This document shows, piece by piece, positions 1 to 8,989 of a DNA stretch of 64,000 bases. The translations under genes and the position numbers were made by a program. The first letter of the stretch is position 1. Each line of letters opens with the position of its first letter. Under the pieces are notes generated by a model that saw nothing but the letters and a program-made list of their open reading frames with translations, had not been told where the DNA came from and did no database searches. Location: the NCBI GenBank assembly GCA_963558075.1, contig CAUWFN010000010.1, positions 36,282 through 100,281 on the forward strand, written 5' to 3'. This stretch comes from CALHKP01 sp963558075. GTDB lineage: Bacteria > Bacillota > Clostridia > Peptostreptococcales > Anaerovoracaceae.

Positions 1-30
1 ATACGTTTTGTTTCTTCCGTTTTCTACCAT
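1..30 (-). CDS. Start of a gene cut by the left window edge
   Basis: Reading leftward, an ATG at position 30 opens a frame of ten codons that runs off the window. A purine-rich stretch (AAGGG, about 41-46) lies roughly 10 nt upstream of it, and the dus gene ends 34 bp away on the same strand, so this is probably the next gene of that unit. In related genomes greA or lysS often follows dus, but ten residues are too few to say. The product is not identified. Confidence 0.3.
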   Translation of the reverse strand, partial: MVENGRNKTY

Positions 31-64
31 ATATTCACATCCCTTCCCAAATTGTTCCGAAATA

Positions 65-1036
65 CTACATTCCGAAATTTCTTATCACAGATCTCAGCTC
101 CTCGCTGTCTGTAATTGTATTGACTTTTCCCCTTAGGGCCGCTCCGCCTTTTACGCCTTTCATATACCAGCCTATGAACTTTCTCATTTCTCTAACGGCT
201 GCATACTCGCCCTTTTGTGCGAGAACCATATCAAAGTGTTCAAGCATGAGTTTCTTTTTTTCTTCTATATCAGGCGGCATAGGGATTTCTTCTCCATTCC
301 ATCCTGCCTTAAGCTCTCTAAAAATCCATGGATTACCAAGAGCTCCTCGCCCAATCATAACAAGATCGCAGCCCGTTACTTCCATAATTTTTTTTGCGGT
401 CTCATAATCTGTGACATCGCCGTTTCCAATCAAAGGTATACTGATGTTTTCTCTTACCTTTGCGATTTTGTCCCAGTCAGCTTCTCCACTGTAATACTGC
501 TCTCTCGTTCTTCCGTGAACTGCAACAGCGCTTCCTCCTGCCGCTTCTATGGCCTTTGCTGCCTCAATAGCAAGGAAAGAATCTTTTTCGAATCCAAGCC
601 TGATCTTGGCTGTCACGGGTTTATCTGTCGCCTTGACCATCTGGCTTATAATATCATAGATTAGATCCGGATCTTTCAATAGCGCCGAGCCTTCTCCGTT
701 TTTTACTATTTTCGGAACAGGGCAGCCCATGTTTACATCGAGAATCACATTTTCTCTATCGTTAAGTTCCTTTGCAGCAAAAGCCATGATTTCCGGATCA
801 CTTCCAAAGATCTGATATGCTACAGGTTTTTCTTCCTCGTGTATAGAAAGAAGCTGATCTGTCTTTTTGTCCCCGTACCACAGACCCTTGGCACTTACCA
901 TTTCCGAATATACCAAAGCAGCTCCAAATCGATGGCAAAGCCTTCGAAATGGAGCGTCTGTAATTCCCGCCAAAGGAGCTAACAGAAAAGGATTCTCTAA
1001 TTCTACATTTCCAATTCTAAGCGTCCTCTTCTTCAT
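65..1036 (-). CDS. dusB: tRNA-dihydrouridine synthase (DusB-like)
   Basis: FMN-dependent enzyme that reduces specific uridines in the D-loop of tRNA to dihydrouridine. The 323-residue protein has the Dus TIM barrel: the LAPLAGITDAPFR segment near residues 19-31, the catalytic-cysteine motif NMGCPVPK (Cys about 105), the AVHGRTREQ segment, and the IGRGALGNPW phosphate-binding motif near the C-terminus. I start at MKKRTLRIGNV; the open frame extends 13 codons further upstream, but those codons lie inside coaX. The resulting 20-bp overlap with the end of coaX indicates translational coupling. It sits last in the tilS-ftsH-pucR-coaX-dus string. The family is certain; assignment to the DusB subgroup is by gene context and is less sure. 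Confidence 0.93.
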   Translation of the reverse strand: MKKRTLRIGNVELENPFLLAPLAGITDAPFRRLCHRFGAALVYSEMVSAKGLWYGDKKTDQLLSIHEEEKPVAYQIFGSDPEIMAFAAKELNDRENVILDVNMGCPVPKIVKNGEGSALLKDPDLIYDIISQMVKATDKPVTAKIRLGFEKDSFLAIEAAKAIEAAGGSAVAVHGRTREQYYSGEADWDKIAKVRENISIPLIGNGDVTDYETAKKIMEVTGCDLVMIGRGALGNPWIFRELKAGWNGEEIPMPPDIEEKKKLMLEHFDMVLAQKGEYAAVREMRKFIGWYMKGVKGGAALRGKVNTITDSEELRSVIRNFGM

Positions 1037-1859
1037 ATTTTCTACCTTTGCATTTATGTGCCAGTCTGGCAGCATTTTTTTTGTTCTTTTCGTAGATTAT
1101 TTCAAGACCTTCTAGTGTAAGCATCTTGTCTACATAATCTATACATGTTACACCATTGTAGATCAAAGTAGATAATCCGCCGGTTGCAACTACTGTAACC
1201 TTCTTATCAGGGCCTACAATAGCCTCGAGTTCTTTTTTCATTTTGCCGACGATAAATTCAACAATTCCCATGTGACCGTACACAAGACCTGACTGCATGC
1301 TCTGAATAGTATTCTTGCAGATTGTTGTTCCCGGCTCTTCCAGCTCTACCTTTGGAAGCTTGGAAGTCTTTTCGAACAGAGCCTCTGATGAAATTTTCAG
1401 ACCTGGAGCAATTGTACCTCCGAGATACTCTGCTTTGTCGCTTACTGCACAAAATGTTGTAGCAGTACCAAAGTCGATGATGATTAGCGGTCCGCCATAT
1501 TTCTGATAAGCTGCAACTGCATTTACAATACGGTCTGCACCAACCTGTTTAGGGTTATCGTATTTTACAATCAGACCTGTTTTTACACCTGATTCAATTA
1601 CGATAGCACGCTTGTTGAAATATTTTACTGCAAGGTGCTGAAGTGTGTACAGAACTGATGGCACTACTGTTGAAATAATGATATCATCTACATCTGACAT
1701 TTCGATGCCTTCGTACATAAATAGCTGTCTTACTATCATTCCGTACTCATCGGCACTTTTGTTAGTGTCAGTTTCGATTCTCCAGTTGGTAACTAACTCT
1801 CTGTCTTTAAATACGCCAAGTACGATGTTACTGTTACCTACGTCAAAAGCTAATAACAT
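1017..1859 (-). CDS. coaX: Type III pantothenate kinase
   Basis: Catalyses the first step of coenzyme A synthesis, ATP-dependent phosphorylation of pantothenate, in the cytoplasm. The protein (280 residues; the family is usually about 255-265) begins with the ASKHA-fold phosphate loop AFDVGNSNIVLG. It carries the VGADRIVNAVAA motif with the catalytic Asp, the IDFGTATTF second phosphate motif and the GGLS motif near the C-terminus. The start is the first ATG, abutting a purine-rich leader. It overlaps dus by 20 bp and lies 29 bp after the PucR-type regulator gene. The ftsH-coaX-dus neighbourhood is common in Bacillota and supports the call. The extra C-terminal 20 or so residues are basic, then acidic, and carry no recognised function. 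Confidence 0.95.
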   Translation of the reverse strand: MLLAFDVGNSNIVLGVFKDRELVTNWRIETDTNKSADEYGMIVRQLFMYEGIEMSDVDDIIISTVVPSVLYTLQHLAVKYFNKRAIVIESGVKTGLIVKYDNPKQVGADRIVNAVAAYQKYGGPLIIIDFGTATTFCAVSDKAEYLGGTIAPGLKISSEALFEKTSKLPKVELEEPGTTICKNTIQSMQSGLVYGHMGIVEFIVGKMKKELEAIVGPDKKVTVVATGGLSTLIYNGVTCIDYVDKMLTLEGLEIIYEKNKKNAARLAHKCKGRKYEEEDA

Positions 1860-1888
1860 GTTTTTTTACTCCTCTTTTCGGATTTAAT

Positions 1889-3472
1889 TTAGTTTACTAC
1901 TCTTTCGAGTCTCTTGAGCGCAAGGGCTATTGTAAGTCCAGGTATGACTCTGTTACCTGTAATCTCTGCACCGAGCACTTCGTTGATTCTCTTGAGTCTG
2001 TATTGTACAGTGTTTGTGTGAATTCCCATGAATTCAGATGTCTTTCCACTGTTCATACCTGCATCCAGAACGAAAGTTTCGAGGGTTTCCAGAAGCTGTC
2101 TTGCCTTGTGTTCACCCATTTCTTTCTTGAATGGCTCAAGAAGCTCAACATAGTTTTTCTTTATGTAGCCTCCCTGAACCTGTATATTGATGCAGTTTGA
2201 TACAAGTACAAGTTCATACTTTGTGAATACTCGCTTATAAGGGAATACATTTTCTACAAATGTCCATGTCTCACTGATAAGCTTGAATCCATCAGCTGCA
2301 CCTTCTATTCCGTCAAGTCCTGTTGCATGGAAAATACGAACGGCTTTGTTGCCTTCCTTGAGTCTATCAAAGAGTTTAAGACTTGAAAGCTTTCCTGTTT
2401 GCTCAATATTTTCTCCCTCAACAGGATGTTTGATTATGATTCCGTAAGTTTCTTCTGCCTCCTGAATTCTAAGAACCTCGCAGTTTTCTTCTTTTTCGAA
2501 GTCGGCAATAGTATCAAGACACTGGGATGTGTCTATGCCCTTTGCATAGAATACACTTGCAATGCTCTCTGAGAGAATATTCATTTCATCTCTTAGAGAA
2601 TATGCAAGGCTTCTGTTTCCTCTGATAAGAGATTTGATAAACTCGGCCTTGAGGTCACGTTCAGGTGTATATTTCCACATACCAATTGCAAGCTCGATGA
2701 TTTCTGCAAGTTTTGTAACCTCACCTGCAGAATAGTTATCATCGTTATCTACAATCAAAAGGAAATATTTTTCTTTTTCGATGCTTATCGATCCCCAGTA
2801 TGCAAACACACCGTTTATATCAAGCATTGAATAAATACCTGATCTGTCAATCTCGTGATCTTTCAGAAGTCTCACTGCATCGGCAACTGTTGCCTTATGT
2901 CTAGTCTCCACAACAAGAATAGGATTGAAATCCTTAGAAAGCATTACAATCTGAAATTCGTTGCTCAGAGCCGCTTCCTTTAGGGCCGAAGGGAAGCTCT
3001 TGTGTTTTTCGAAATTCAGCAGATGATAAATGGTGTTGTTTATCAGGCTGTTTTTGAAATTGTCGCCGTAGAGCAATTTATCCATGATCTGCTCTATAGC
3101 ATCGGCATATTCTGACTGATTGCCGTTTGGAATGATTATAAATGGCAGTCCGACAGATTCTGCAACTTCCAGTATTACACTGTCAGCCGCTGTGATCCCA
3201 TTCTTTGCATGGAATACTACAAGGGCGCTTATCCCGCATTTTGCAAGAGCGCGGACAACGTCTGCTTGCAGCTGTTCATTGTCCTTCATACCGTAAAAGG
3301 ATGTCAGAACAATCTGCTCGCGTACTCCATTGTTATCAATCGCAGTCTTAAGGTCTGCCGCATCCATTACCGATACAGTTCTAACTCTGTTCGATAGGTT
3401 TCTTTCGCCTGCAGCAACAATGCTTGGATTAAAGGCATCTAGCGTCAGACAATCCTTTACTGTAATCTTCAT
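1889..3472 (-). CDS. PucR-family transcriptional regulator
   Basis: A 527-residue regulator with the architecture of the PucR/CdaR group. The N-terminal purine-catabolism-regulator-like domain (about residues 5-125) contains the EQIVLTSFYGMKDN and LPFIIIPNG segments typical of that domain. A middle region follows, then a C-terminal HTH_30 domain (about 465-525) with MGIHTNTVQYRLKRINEVLG. A GAGGTG ribosome site lies 6 nt before the ATG. It is inserted between ftsH and coaX (53 and 29 bp gaps, same strand), positions where most relatives have no regulator. No purine, sugar-acid or other obvious target genes adjoin it, so its ligand and targets are unknown. It may act on its own operon or elsewhere. 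Confidence 0.85.
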   Translation of the reverse strand: MKITVKDCLTLDAFNPSIVAAGERNLSNRVRTVSVMDAADLKTAIDNNGVREQIVLTSFYGMKDNEQLQADVVRALAKCGISALVVFHAKNGITAADSVILEVAESVGLPFIIIPNGNQSEYADAIEQIMDKLLYGDNFKNSLINNTIYHLLNFEKHKSFPSALKEAALSNEFQIVMLSKDFNPILVVETRHKATVADAVRLLKDHEIDRSGIYSMLDINGVFAYWGSISIEKEKYFLLIVDNDDNYSAGEVTKLAEIIELAIGMWKYTPERDLKAEFIKSLIRGNRSLAYSLRDEMNILSESIASVFYAKGIDTSQCLDTIADFEKEENCEVLRIQEAEETYGIIIKHPVEGENIEQTGKLSSLKLFDRLKEGNKAVRIFHATGLDGIEGAADGFKLISETWTFVENVFPYKRVFTKYELVLVSNCINIQVQGGYIKKNYVELLEPFKKEMGEHKARQLLETLETFVLDAGMNSGKTSEFMGIHTNTVQYRLKRINEVLGAEITGNRVIPGLTIALALKRLERVVN

Positions 3473-3525
3473 TATGGCACCTCGAATTCTTCTGCCGAAA
3501 ACAAAGCTGTCAAAGCGTGGCAGCC

Positions 3526-5748
3526 TTAGTTTTCAGTCTCATCGCTATCTTTTCTTTCTTTAATTTCAACTTTATCTTCGTCTACATCGGATGACTCAGT
3601 CTCTTTGGCTTCTGACACGATTTTCTCTTCTTCCGCATCAGCTTCCTCATTTATGAGCTCTGCCTCGTCTGTCAGCTCCTCTTCTGAATCCTCCTTATTT
3701 ATGAGTTCTTCTACAGGTCTGAGCTTAAGGCCGTCGTTATATGTGCTGACAGGTCCGTTATTGTCATCATCATCCATATAGTCTGTGTCATACTTTGCAA
3801 GCTCCGCAGCAAGCTTTTCTGCTTCTTCTTTGCGGATTCTTTCGTATTCAGCAGCTTCTTCCTCATTCTGCTCTTTTATTTTCTCATTTTCTTCTCTTAC
3901 GTTTTCAGCAAGCTCCTCTGGTGTTACCTCACCGCTGTATAGAGCTTCGAACTGTTTACCGTCAAGAGTTTCAACTGCAAGAAGGGCCTGTGCAACGCGT
4001 TCAAGTCTGTCCATGTTTTCTTCGATGATTTTCTTTGTTTCATCGAATGCGCCGTCGATAATATCTCTGATTTCATGGTCGATTTCTGATGCCACGTTTT
4101 CTGAGTAGCTCTTCTTGGATGAGAAGTCATTGCCTAGGAAAACTTCTTCTGTGTCGGCATAGCATACAGGTCCAAGCTTTTCACTGAATCCGTATCTTGT
4201 TACCATGTCACGAGCGATTTCTGTAGCTCTCATGATATCGTTGCTTGCGCCTGTACTAATATCATCAAGTGTAAGAAGCTCTGCAACACGTCCACCGAGA
4301 AGATGTTTGATTGCATTCAGCATGTGCTTCTTTGTTTCGAATGTCTTGTCCTTTTCTGGAAGAGACATTGTAAAGCCGCCGGCTGAACCTCTAGGAATAA
4401 TTGTAATCTGGTGAACAGGATCTGAGCCCGGAAGACTTCTCATTACAACAGCATGACCTGCCTCGTGATATGCAGTCAGCTTTCTTTCTTCTTCGCTAAT
4501 TACACGGCTCTTCTTTGCAGGGCCTGCCATTACCTTTGTTGCAGCCTCTTCTATTTCTGACATACGAATCTTACGACCGTTACGTCTTGCTGTAATAAGA
4601 GCAGCCTCGTTCAGAAGGTTCTCAAGATCTGCAGGTGTAAAGCCTGGAGTTCTTCTTGCGATAACGCTTGGTGAAACTTCCTCTGAAAGAGGTTTGTTCT
4701 TTGAGTGAATTCTTATGATTTCCTCTCTGCCTTTTACATCAGGAACACCGATAACAACCTGTCTATCGAATCTTCCTGGTCTTAACAGAGCCGGGTCTAA
4801 AACGTCTGGTCTGTTTGTTGCAGCAAGGATAATGATTCCTGAGTTTTCTCCGAATCCGTCCATCTCTACGAGCAGCTGGTTAAGAGTCTGTTCTCTTTCG
4901 TCATTTCCGCCGCCAAGGCCTGCGCCTCTCTTACGTCCTACAGCATCGATTTCGTCGATGAAAACGATACATGGAGCATTCTTCTTTGCCTGATCAAACA
5001 GGTCTCTAACTCTAGATGCTCCGACACCTACGAACATTTCAACGAAGTCGGAACCACTTATTGTAAAGAATGGAACACCCGCTTCTCCTGCTGTAGCTCT
5101 TGAAACATATGTCTTACCTGTTCCCGGAGGGCCTACAAGCAGAACGCCCTTTGGAATTCTCGCTCCAACATCTCTGTATTTTCTTGGGTCTTTTAGGAAG
5201 TCAACAATTTCCTGAAGTTCTTCTTTTTCTTCGTCAAGGCCAGCAACATCATCAAAGGTGATCTTCTTGCCTTCGCCCTTGTACATCTTGGCCTTACTCT
5301 TTCCAAACGAGAAGGCTTTGCCATTTCCGCCTTGGTTCATCATTATGTAGAATAGGAATCCAAGAGAAAGCAGCATAAGAAGCGTTGGAAGAATGTTCAG
5401 CAGCATTCCTGTCGCCTTAGGCGGATCAGTTTCCATTTTGATTTTTCCAGCTTCCATCTGAGGATAGATGTACTTTTCCTCTAGATAATTGATTTCAGTA
5501 ATGTACGGAGCATGAGCATAAACCACCTGCTCCTTGTCATTTTTGTCTTTTGATTTAAGTTTACCTGTCAGTTTTGTGTCTGTAATGTTGATTTCCGCAA
5601 TCTTTTCCTGTTCGAGGTAATTTGCAAATGTAGAAAATTTTACTTTCTTTACATTAGCTCCGCCATCACCTTGGAAAAAATATGCAGCTCCCACAATCAG
5701 TGCAAAAATAACAAGATATACACTTATGTTCTTTGCAAATTTTTTCAA
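3526..5748 (-). CDS. ftsH: ATP-dependent zinc metalloprotease FtsH
   Basis: Membrane-anchored AAA+ protease that degrades misfolded membrane proteins and regulatory proteins. Two membrane segments (about residues 8-25 and 114-136) flank an extracytoplasmic domain. The AAA module has Walker A GPPGTGKT (206-213), Walker B FIDE (263-266) and the arginine-finger region RPGRFDR (323-329); the zinc-protease motif HEAGH is at 428-432. The start is a TTG behind AGGAGG, 11 nt away, giving MKKFAKNIS. At 740 residues it is about 100 longer than usual because of a Glu/Asp-rich tail from about residue 635 to the end. Its neighbours tilS and coaX match the conserved order in Bacillota, although hpt, commonly between tilS and ftsH, is absent. 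Confidence 0.97.
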   Translation of the reverse strand: MKKFAKNISVYLVIFALIVGAAYFFQGDGGANVKKVKFSTFANYLEQEKIAEINITDTKLTGKLKSKDKNDKEQVVYAHAPYITEINYLEEKYIYPQMEAGKIKMETDPPKATGMLLNILPTLLMLLSLGFLFYIMMNQGGNGKAFSFGKSKAKMYKGEGKKITFDDVAGLDEEKEELQEIVDFLKDPRKYRDVGARIPKGVLLVGPPGTGKTYVSRATAGEAGVPFFTISGSDFVEMFVGVGASRVRDLFDQAKKNAPCIVFIDEIDAVGRKRGAGLGGGNDEREQTLNQLLVEMDGFGENSGIIILAATNRPDVLDPALLRPGRFDRQVVIGVPDVKGREEIIRIHSKNKPLSEEVSPSVIARRTPGFTPADLENLLNEAALITARRNGRKIRMSEIEEAATKVMAGPAKKSRVISEEERKLTAYHEAGHAVVMRSLPGSDPVHQITIIPRGSAGGFTMSLPEKDKTFETKKHMLNAIKHLLGGRVAELLTLDDISTGASNDIMRATEIARDMVTRYGFSEKLGPVCYADTEEVFLGNDFSSKKSYSENVASEIDHEIRDIIDGAFDETKKIIEENMDRLERVAQALLAVETLDGKQFEALYSGEVTPEELAENVREENEKIKEQNEEEAAEYERIRKEEAEKLAAELAKYDTDYMDDDDNNGPVSTYNDGLKLRPVEELINKEDSEEELTDEAELINEEADAEEEKIVSEAKETESSDVDEDKVEIKERKDSDETEN

Positions 5749-5885
5749 TGTCTTATTTTCCTCCTATATAACAAATTTGTTAATATACCGCATATCAAAG
5801 CAATTTATTTTCTCTAGCAAACAAATGTGCATTGTAAAATTTACTGTAATTTGTAATCTGTTAACAAAACAGTCTATCTATTTTA

Positions 5886-7283
5886 TCACGTACACCTGTT
5901 AATTTCAATACATATGACGTTTTTTGTATCGCTGTCCACACTATATTTTGCGCTACATCTTGCCCTTGACTTTATCGGTCTTGCAACGAGAACTTCTTTT
6001 CCCGCCGCACATATAAGAGCCTCATCTCTTTCGTGCTTTGGAACTTTCATGTCAACAAAGAGATTCTGGAGCTTCTTTGTTCCTCCTTTTGTTCGGATAT
6101 AATCTCCCGGCGCCCTCTTTCTGAAAGAAATAAGCTCAAGCACGTTTTCGCCATACTCTTTTCTCAGCTTATCAGCATCAAAATAATATGCTCCGCCTTT
6201 TTCTCTTTCGATCTTATCGACTTCTATTTCGTATGTAGCTGCCGAAAACTCCTCCTCCGCTACATTCATCTTGAGCACAACATCACCGTATACCGATGTA
6301 ATCAAATATCCATGAGGAAGGTCAGATGATGCGGAAGGCTTTTCGCTAAAAACCAAAGCCTCCATGTTCCTATAATGTGTGTAGGAAAGGTCTCCATTCA
6401 TGCCTATTTTCTCAAGAGCAAGAGCAAGAACCCTGCGTCTTACGGCAATATGTAGCTTCCTAAGCCCTTCGCCGCTAAGCAGAATTTCGCACCGTTCTGG
6501 ATCAAACTCTTTGGTGCACTTTTCTAGCGCCTCAGCTGCCGCAAATAACATATACTCTCTATCTTCCCGTGCAGACTCCGAAAGCCGATAAAGGGCTTCC
6601 TTTAGATTTGGATTGTATTCCTTCTCAAGGTAAGGTATAAGGTTTAGCCTTATTTTGTTTCTGCTGTAAATTGGCTTGAGATTTGTCTTGTCGATGCACG
6701 GATTTAGATTTCTTTCTTCACAGTATGCGACAATATCCTTTTTTTCTACATCTAAAAGCGGCCTTATTATATCGCGTCCACCCTCATCTTTTCTTACATA
6801 GCTTATACCAGAAAGTCCGTCAGTGCCTGTTCCTCTCAGCATTCGAAAAAGCACAGTTTCCGCTCTATCATCGAGATTCTGGGCAACAGCAATCTTTATG
6901 TCATCGCGTAAAATCCCCGTTGCTTCAATCTCTTCGCAAACCTCTGCAAAGGCACTGTATCTAACGAGGCGCCCTGCTTCCTCAGAAGTTATCTTCTGCC
7001 TCCTTGCAATCTCTGCGCAGTCATAAACAAAGCTTCTGCACGGAATTCCTCTGCTCTTGCAGAGTTCTTCTGTAAATTTCTGATCATCTTCTGCTGCTCC
7101 CGGTCTAAACTTGTGGTTAACGTGAACTGGGTGAAGTGTCAAATTCCACTCCCTTGAAATACGCTCTAGAACATCAAAAAGGCACACTGAATCAGGTCCA
7201 CCTGAGAGACCGATTACAATGTGCTGTCCTTTATTTATCATGTTATATTTTCGAATCGTTTCTATAATCTTTTCTGTAACCAT
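5886..7283 (-). CDS. tilS: tRNA(Ile)-lysidine synthetase
   Basis: Attaches lysine to C34 of the CAU-anticodon tRNA-Ile, an essential modification for reading AUA codons. It has the N-type ATP-pyrophosphatase loop SGGPDS (about 27-32), the HVNHKFR segment, the AVAQNLDDRAETVLFRMLRGTG motif, and the C-terminal TilS domain (FRKRAPGDYI, KLQNLFVDMKVP). I start at MVTEKIIETI (465 residues), which matches the usual N-terminus. The frame opens 12 codons earlier with GTG, but a TATAAT -10 box at 7293-7298 lies inside that extension. No Shine-Dalgarno sequence precedes the ATG, so the mRNA may be nearly leaderless. It lies upstream of ftsH, separated by 137 bp that probably include the ftsH promoter. 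Confidence 0.94.
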   Translation of the reverse strand: MVTEKIIETIRKYNMINKGQHIVIGLSGGPDSVCLFDVLERISREWNLTLHPVHVNHKFRPGAAEDDQKFTEELCKSRGIPCRSFVYDCAEIARRQKITSEEAGRLVRYSAFAEVCEEIEATGILRDDIKIAVAQNLDDRAETVLFRMLRGTGTDGLSGISYVRKDEGGRDIIRPLLDVEKKDIVAYCEERNLNPCIDKTNLKPIYSRNKIRLNLIPYLEKEYNPNLKEALYRLSESAREDREYMLFAAAEALEKCTKEFDPERCEILLSGEGLRKLHIAVRRRVLALALEKIGMNGDLSYTHYRNMEALVFSEKPSASSDLPHGYLITSVYGDVVLKMNVAEEEFSAATYEIEVDKIEREKGGAYYFDADKLRKEYGENVLELISFRKRAPGDYIRTKGGTKKLQNLFVDMKVPKHERDEALICAAGKEVLVARPIKSRARCSAKYSVDSDTKNVICIEINRCT

Positions 7284-7292
7284 AATACAGAT

Positions 7293-7319
7293 ATTATACC
7301 ACAAATTTGAGTCTGTCAC
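7293..7319 (-). promoter_or_regulatory. Probable promoter of tilS
   Basis: On the minus strand a perfect TATAAT (7293-7298) follows a GTGACA hexamer (7314-7319) at 15 bp. The predicted transcription start would fall within a few nucleotides of the tilS ATG at 7283. The -10 box is convincing; the -35 box and the exact start are inferred. Confidence 0.5.
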
Positions 7320-7338
7320 ACAAATTTATATGCAGATT

Positions 7339-8178
7339 TTATATAGATTCTATGTATTTTTCGAGTTCTTTGAGATTTTTTGGTTTTGCAAGATCTTTGC
7401 TGAGTATTCCTTTTGATGCAAGACTATCGAATAGTTCAATCGCCGCAGGCTTTTTTAAATTTGCTTTCGCAAGGATCTCATCCTGCTCAAAAACATCTTC
7501 GGGAGCACCTTTTGCAAGGACTTTGCCCTCATCGATTATAACAACCTCATCTGACCAGTCAAGAGCATAATCAACATCGTGAGTTGAAATCAAAACCGTG
7601 ATTCCACGCTTAGAAAGCATATCTATAATTCTGTTTACAATCATCGTGTGTTTTGGGTCAAGAGAAGATGCAGGCTCATCTAAAATTATAACCTCTGGCT
7701 CCATGACTACAACGTCTGCTATAGAAACCTGTTTTTTCTGTCCTCCAGAAAGGGCGTGAACTGGGTTTTCTCTAAACGGTGTAATCTCAAGAGCATCCAT
7801 TACAAGGTTAACCTTATCTCTTGCTTCCTCTTCGCTCATACCTATATTCAGAGCACCAAAGGAAATTTCCTGAAAAACTGATGCAGAAAAGAGCTGGTTA
7901 TCCGGATCTTGAAATACTATTCCAACTTTTTTTCTAAGCTCAAGCAGTCCTTTGCGGCTGTAATCTACAGGCTCACCATCAAGGTAAAGCTTACCCTCCG
8001 CCGGTCTATGTATTCCGTTTAAACATAGAAAAAATGTCGATTTTCCGGCACCGTTTGCACCGAGAAAAGCAACCTTCTTCCCTCTTTCTATCTCAAGATC
8101 AAAGCCATTAAGTGAATAATTCTTTGAATCGTCATATGAAAACTTAAGGCCTTCTGCTCTTATTACATAATCCTTCAT
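7339..8178 (-). CDS. cbiO: Cobalt ECF transporter ATPase CbiO
   Basis: ATP-binding subunit of the energy-coupling-factor cobalt importer, peripheral on the cytoplasmic membrane. It has Walker A GANGAGKST (40-48), the Q-loop (FQDPDNQLFS), the ABC signature LSGGQKKQ (143-150), Walker B VIILDEP, and the H-loop STHD. The FQDPDNQLF segment is typical of ECF A-components. A GGAAGG ribosome site lies 9-10 nt before the ATG. It is the last gene of the cbiM-N-Q-O operon, 19 bp after cbiQ, and there is one ATPase only, as in other dedicated (group I) ECF systems. The cobalamin riboswitch upstream of cbiM should control it. Confidence 0.93.
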   Translation of the reverse strand: MKDYVIRAEGLKFSYDDSKNYSLNGFDLEIERGKKVAFLGANGAGKSTFFLCLNGIHRPAEGKLYLDGEPVDYSRKGLLELRKKVGIVFQDPDNQLFSASVFQEISFGALNIGMSEEEARDKVNLVMDALEITPFRENPVHALSGGQKKQVSIADVVVMEPEVIILDEPASSLDPKHTMIVNRIIDMLSKRGITVLISTHDVDYALDWSDEVVIIDEGKVLAKGAPEDVFEQDEILAKANLKKPAAIELFDSLASKGILSKDLAKPKNLKELEKYIESI

Positions 8179-8197
8179 CTAAAATATCCTTCCAGTA

Positions 8198-8983
8198 TCA
8201 AATGTAAAAAACTCCCGCTCTTATGAGAACTGTGTATGCTAAAAGCACAGCCTCAAACACACATATCAGTATGATATTCTTTCTGTTCACAGGTCTGTTT
8301 TCTCTAAGAACGTTTACATGGCCATCGTAGCACCTTGCCTCCATGGCATCATATAGCATTCTAGAGCGTTTCATTGACTGAATAAATACAGCCTGAACCA
8401 TGCCGCCAAAGCTTTTGACCGACTGTCTATAAGTCCTGTATCCGAGTCTTGCATGCTGAGATGATGATATAAAGTATGCGCTATCAAGTAGCACAAAAAT
8501 AAATCTGTATATCATAAGCATGAGCTCAGACAGAAGCTTAGGGCATTTGATTCCGTCAAGAACTGCTAGTATATCAGTCATCGTCGTGTTAAGTGACAAA
8601 AAATAGAGACACGAAACTGATGCCATCGCCGTCACCATAAGCTGAGTTGCTCTAAAAATAGCATCATGACTTCCTGTTATATAGTATTGTCCAATCTGTA
8701 CAGCAAAGGCATCCAGAGGCTCCTTGCTAATATTGATCATTATCGCTACAGTACTTAAAACAAGAAACGTTAGGGGAATAAGCATAAGCTTGAAAAATCT
8801 TTTCGGTGCAATCTTCCCTTTTCCAATACATAAAAAAGTATTAAGACCCATGACGAAAATGCCAAGTGCGATGGAACGACTGACTATACAAAATACAAGA
8901 GTCAGCATCGCAAAGGCGAACTTTTCGTATGGGTTCACATATCTTAATCCAGAACTGTAGCAGAGCTTATCTACTACAATCAT
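8198..8983 (-). CDS. cbiQ: Cobalt ECF transporter transmembrane protein CbiQ
   Basis: T-component that couples the CbiO ATPase to the CbiM substrate-capture subunit. It is a hydrophobic protein of 261 residues with about five or six membrane segments. In the C-terminal cytoplasmic region the short motifs ISSSQHARLG and YDAMEARCYDG correspond to the Ala-Arg coupling helices (consensus A-R-G) that touch the ATPases. The start lies 7 bp past the cbiN stop, and no strong ribosome site is visible, so translational coupling to cbiN is likely. Assignment to CbiQ rather than another T-component rests on the neighbouring cbiM and cbiN. Confidence 0.9.
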   Translation of the reverse strand: MIVVDKLCYSSGLRYVNPYEKFAFAMLTLVFCIVSRSIALGIFVMGLNTFLCIGKGKIAPKRFFKLMLIPLTFLVLSTVAIMINISKEPLDAFAVQIGQYYITGSHDAIFRATQLMVTAMASVSCLYFLSLNTTMTDILAVLDGIKCPKLLSELMLMIYRFIFVLLDSAYFISSSQHARLGYRTYRQSVKSFGGMVQAVFIQSMKRSRMLYDAMEARCYDGHVNVLRENRPVNRKNIILICVFEAVLLAYTVLIRAGVFYI

Positions 8984-8989
8984 CTTATT

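Noticed and set aside
215..664. 149-codon open frame opposite dus
   Set aside because: Antisense shadow of dus, which has catalytic motifs and correct length.
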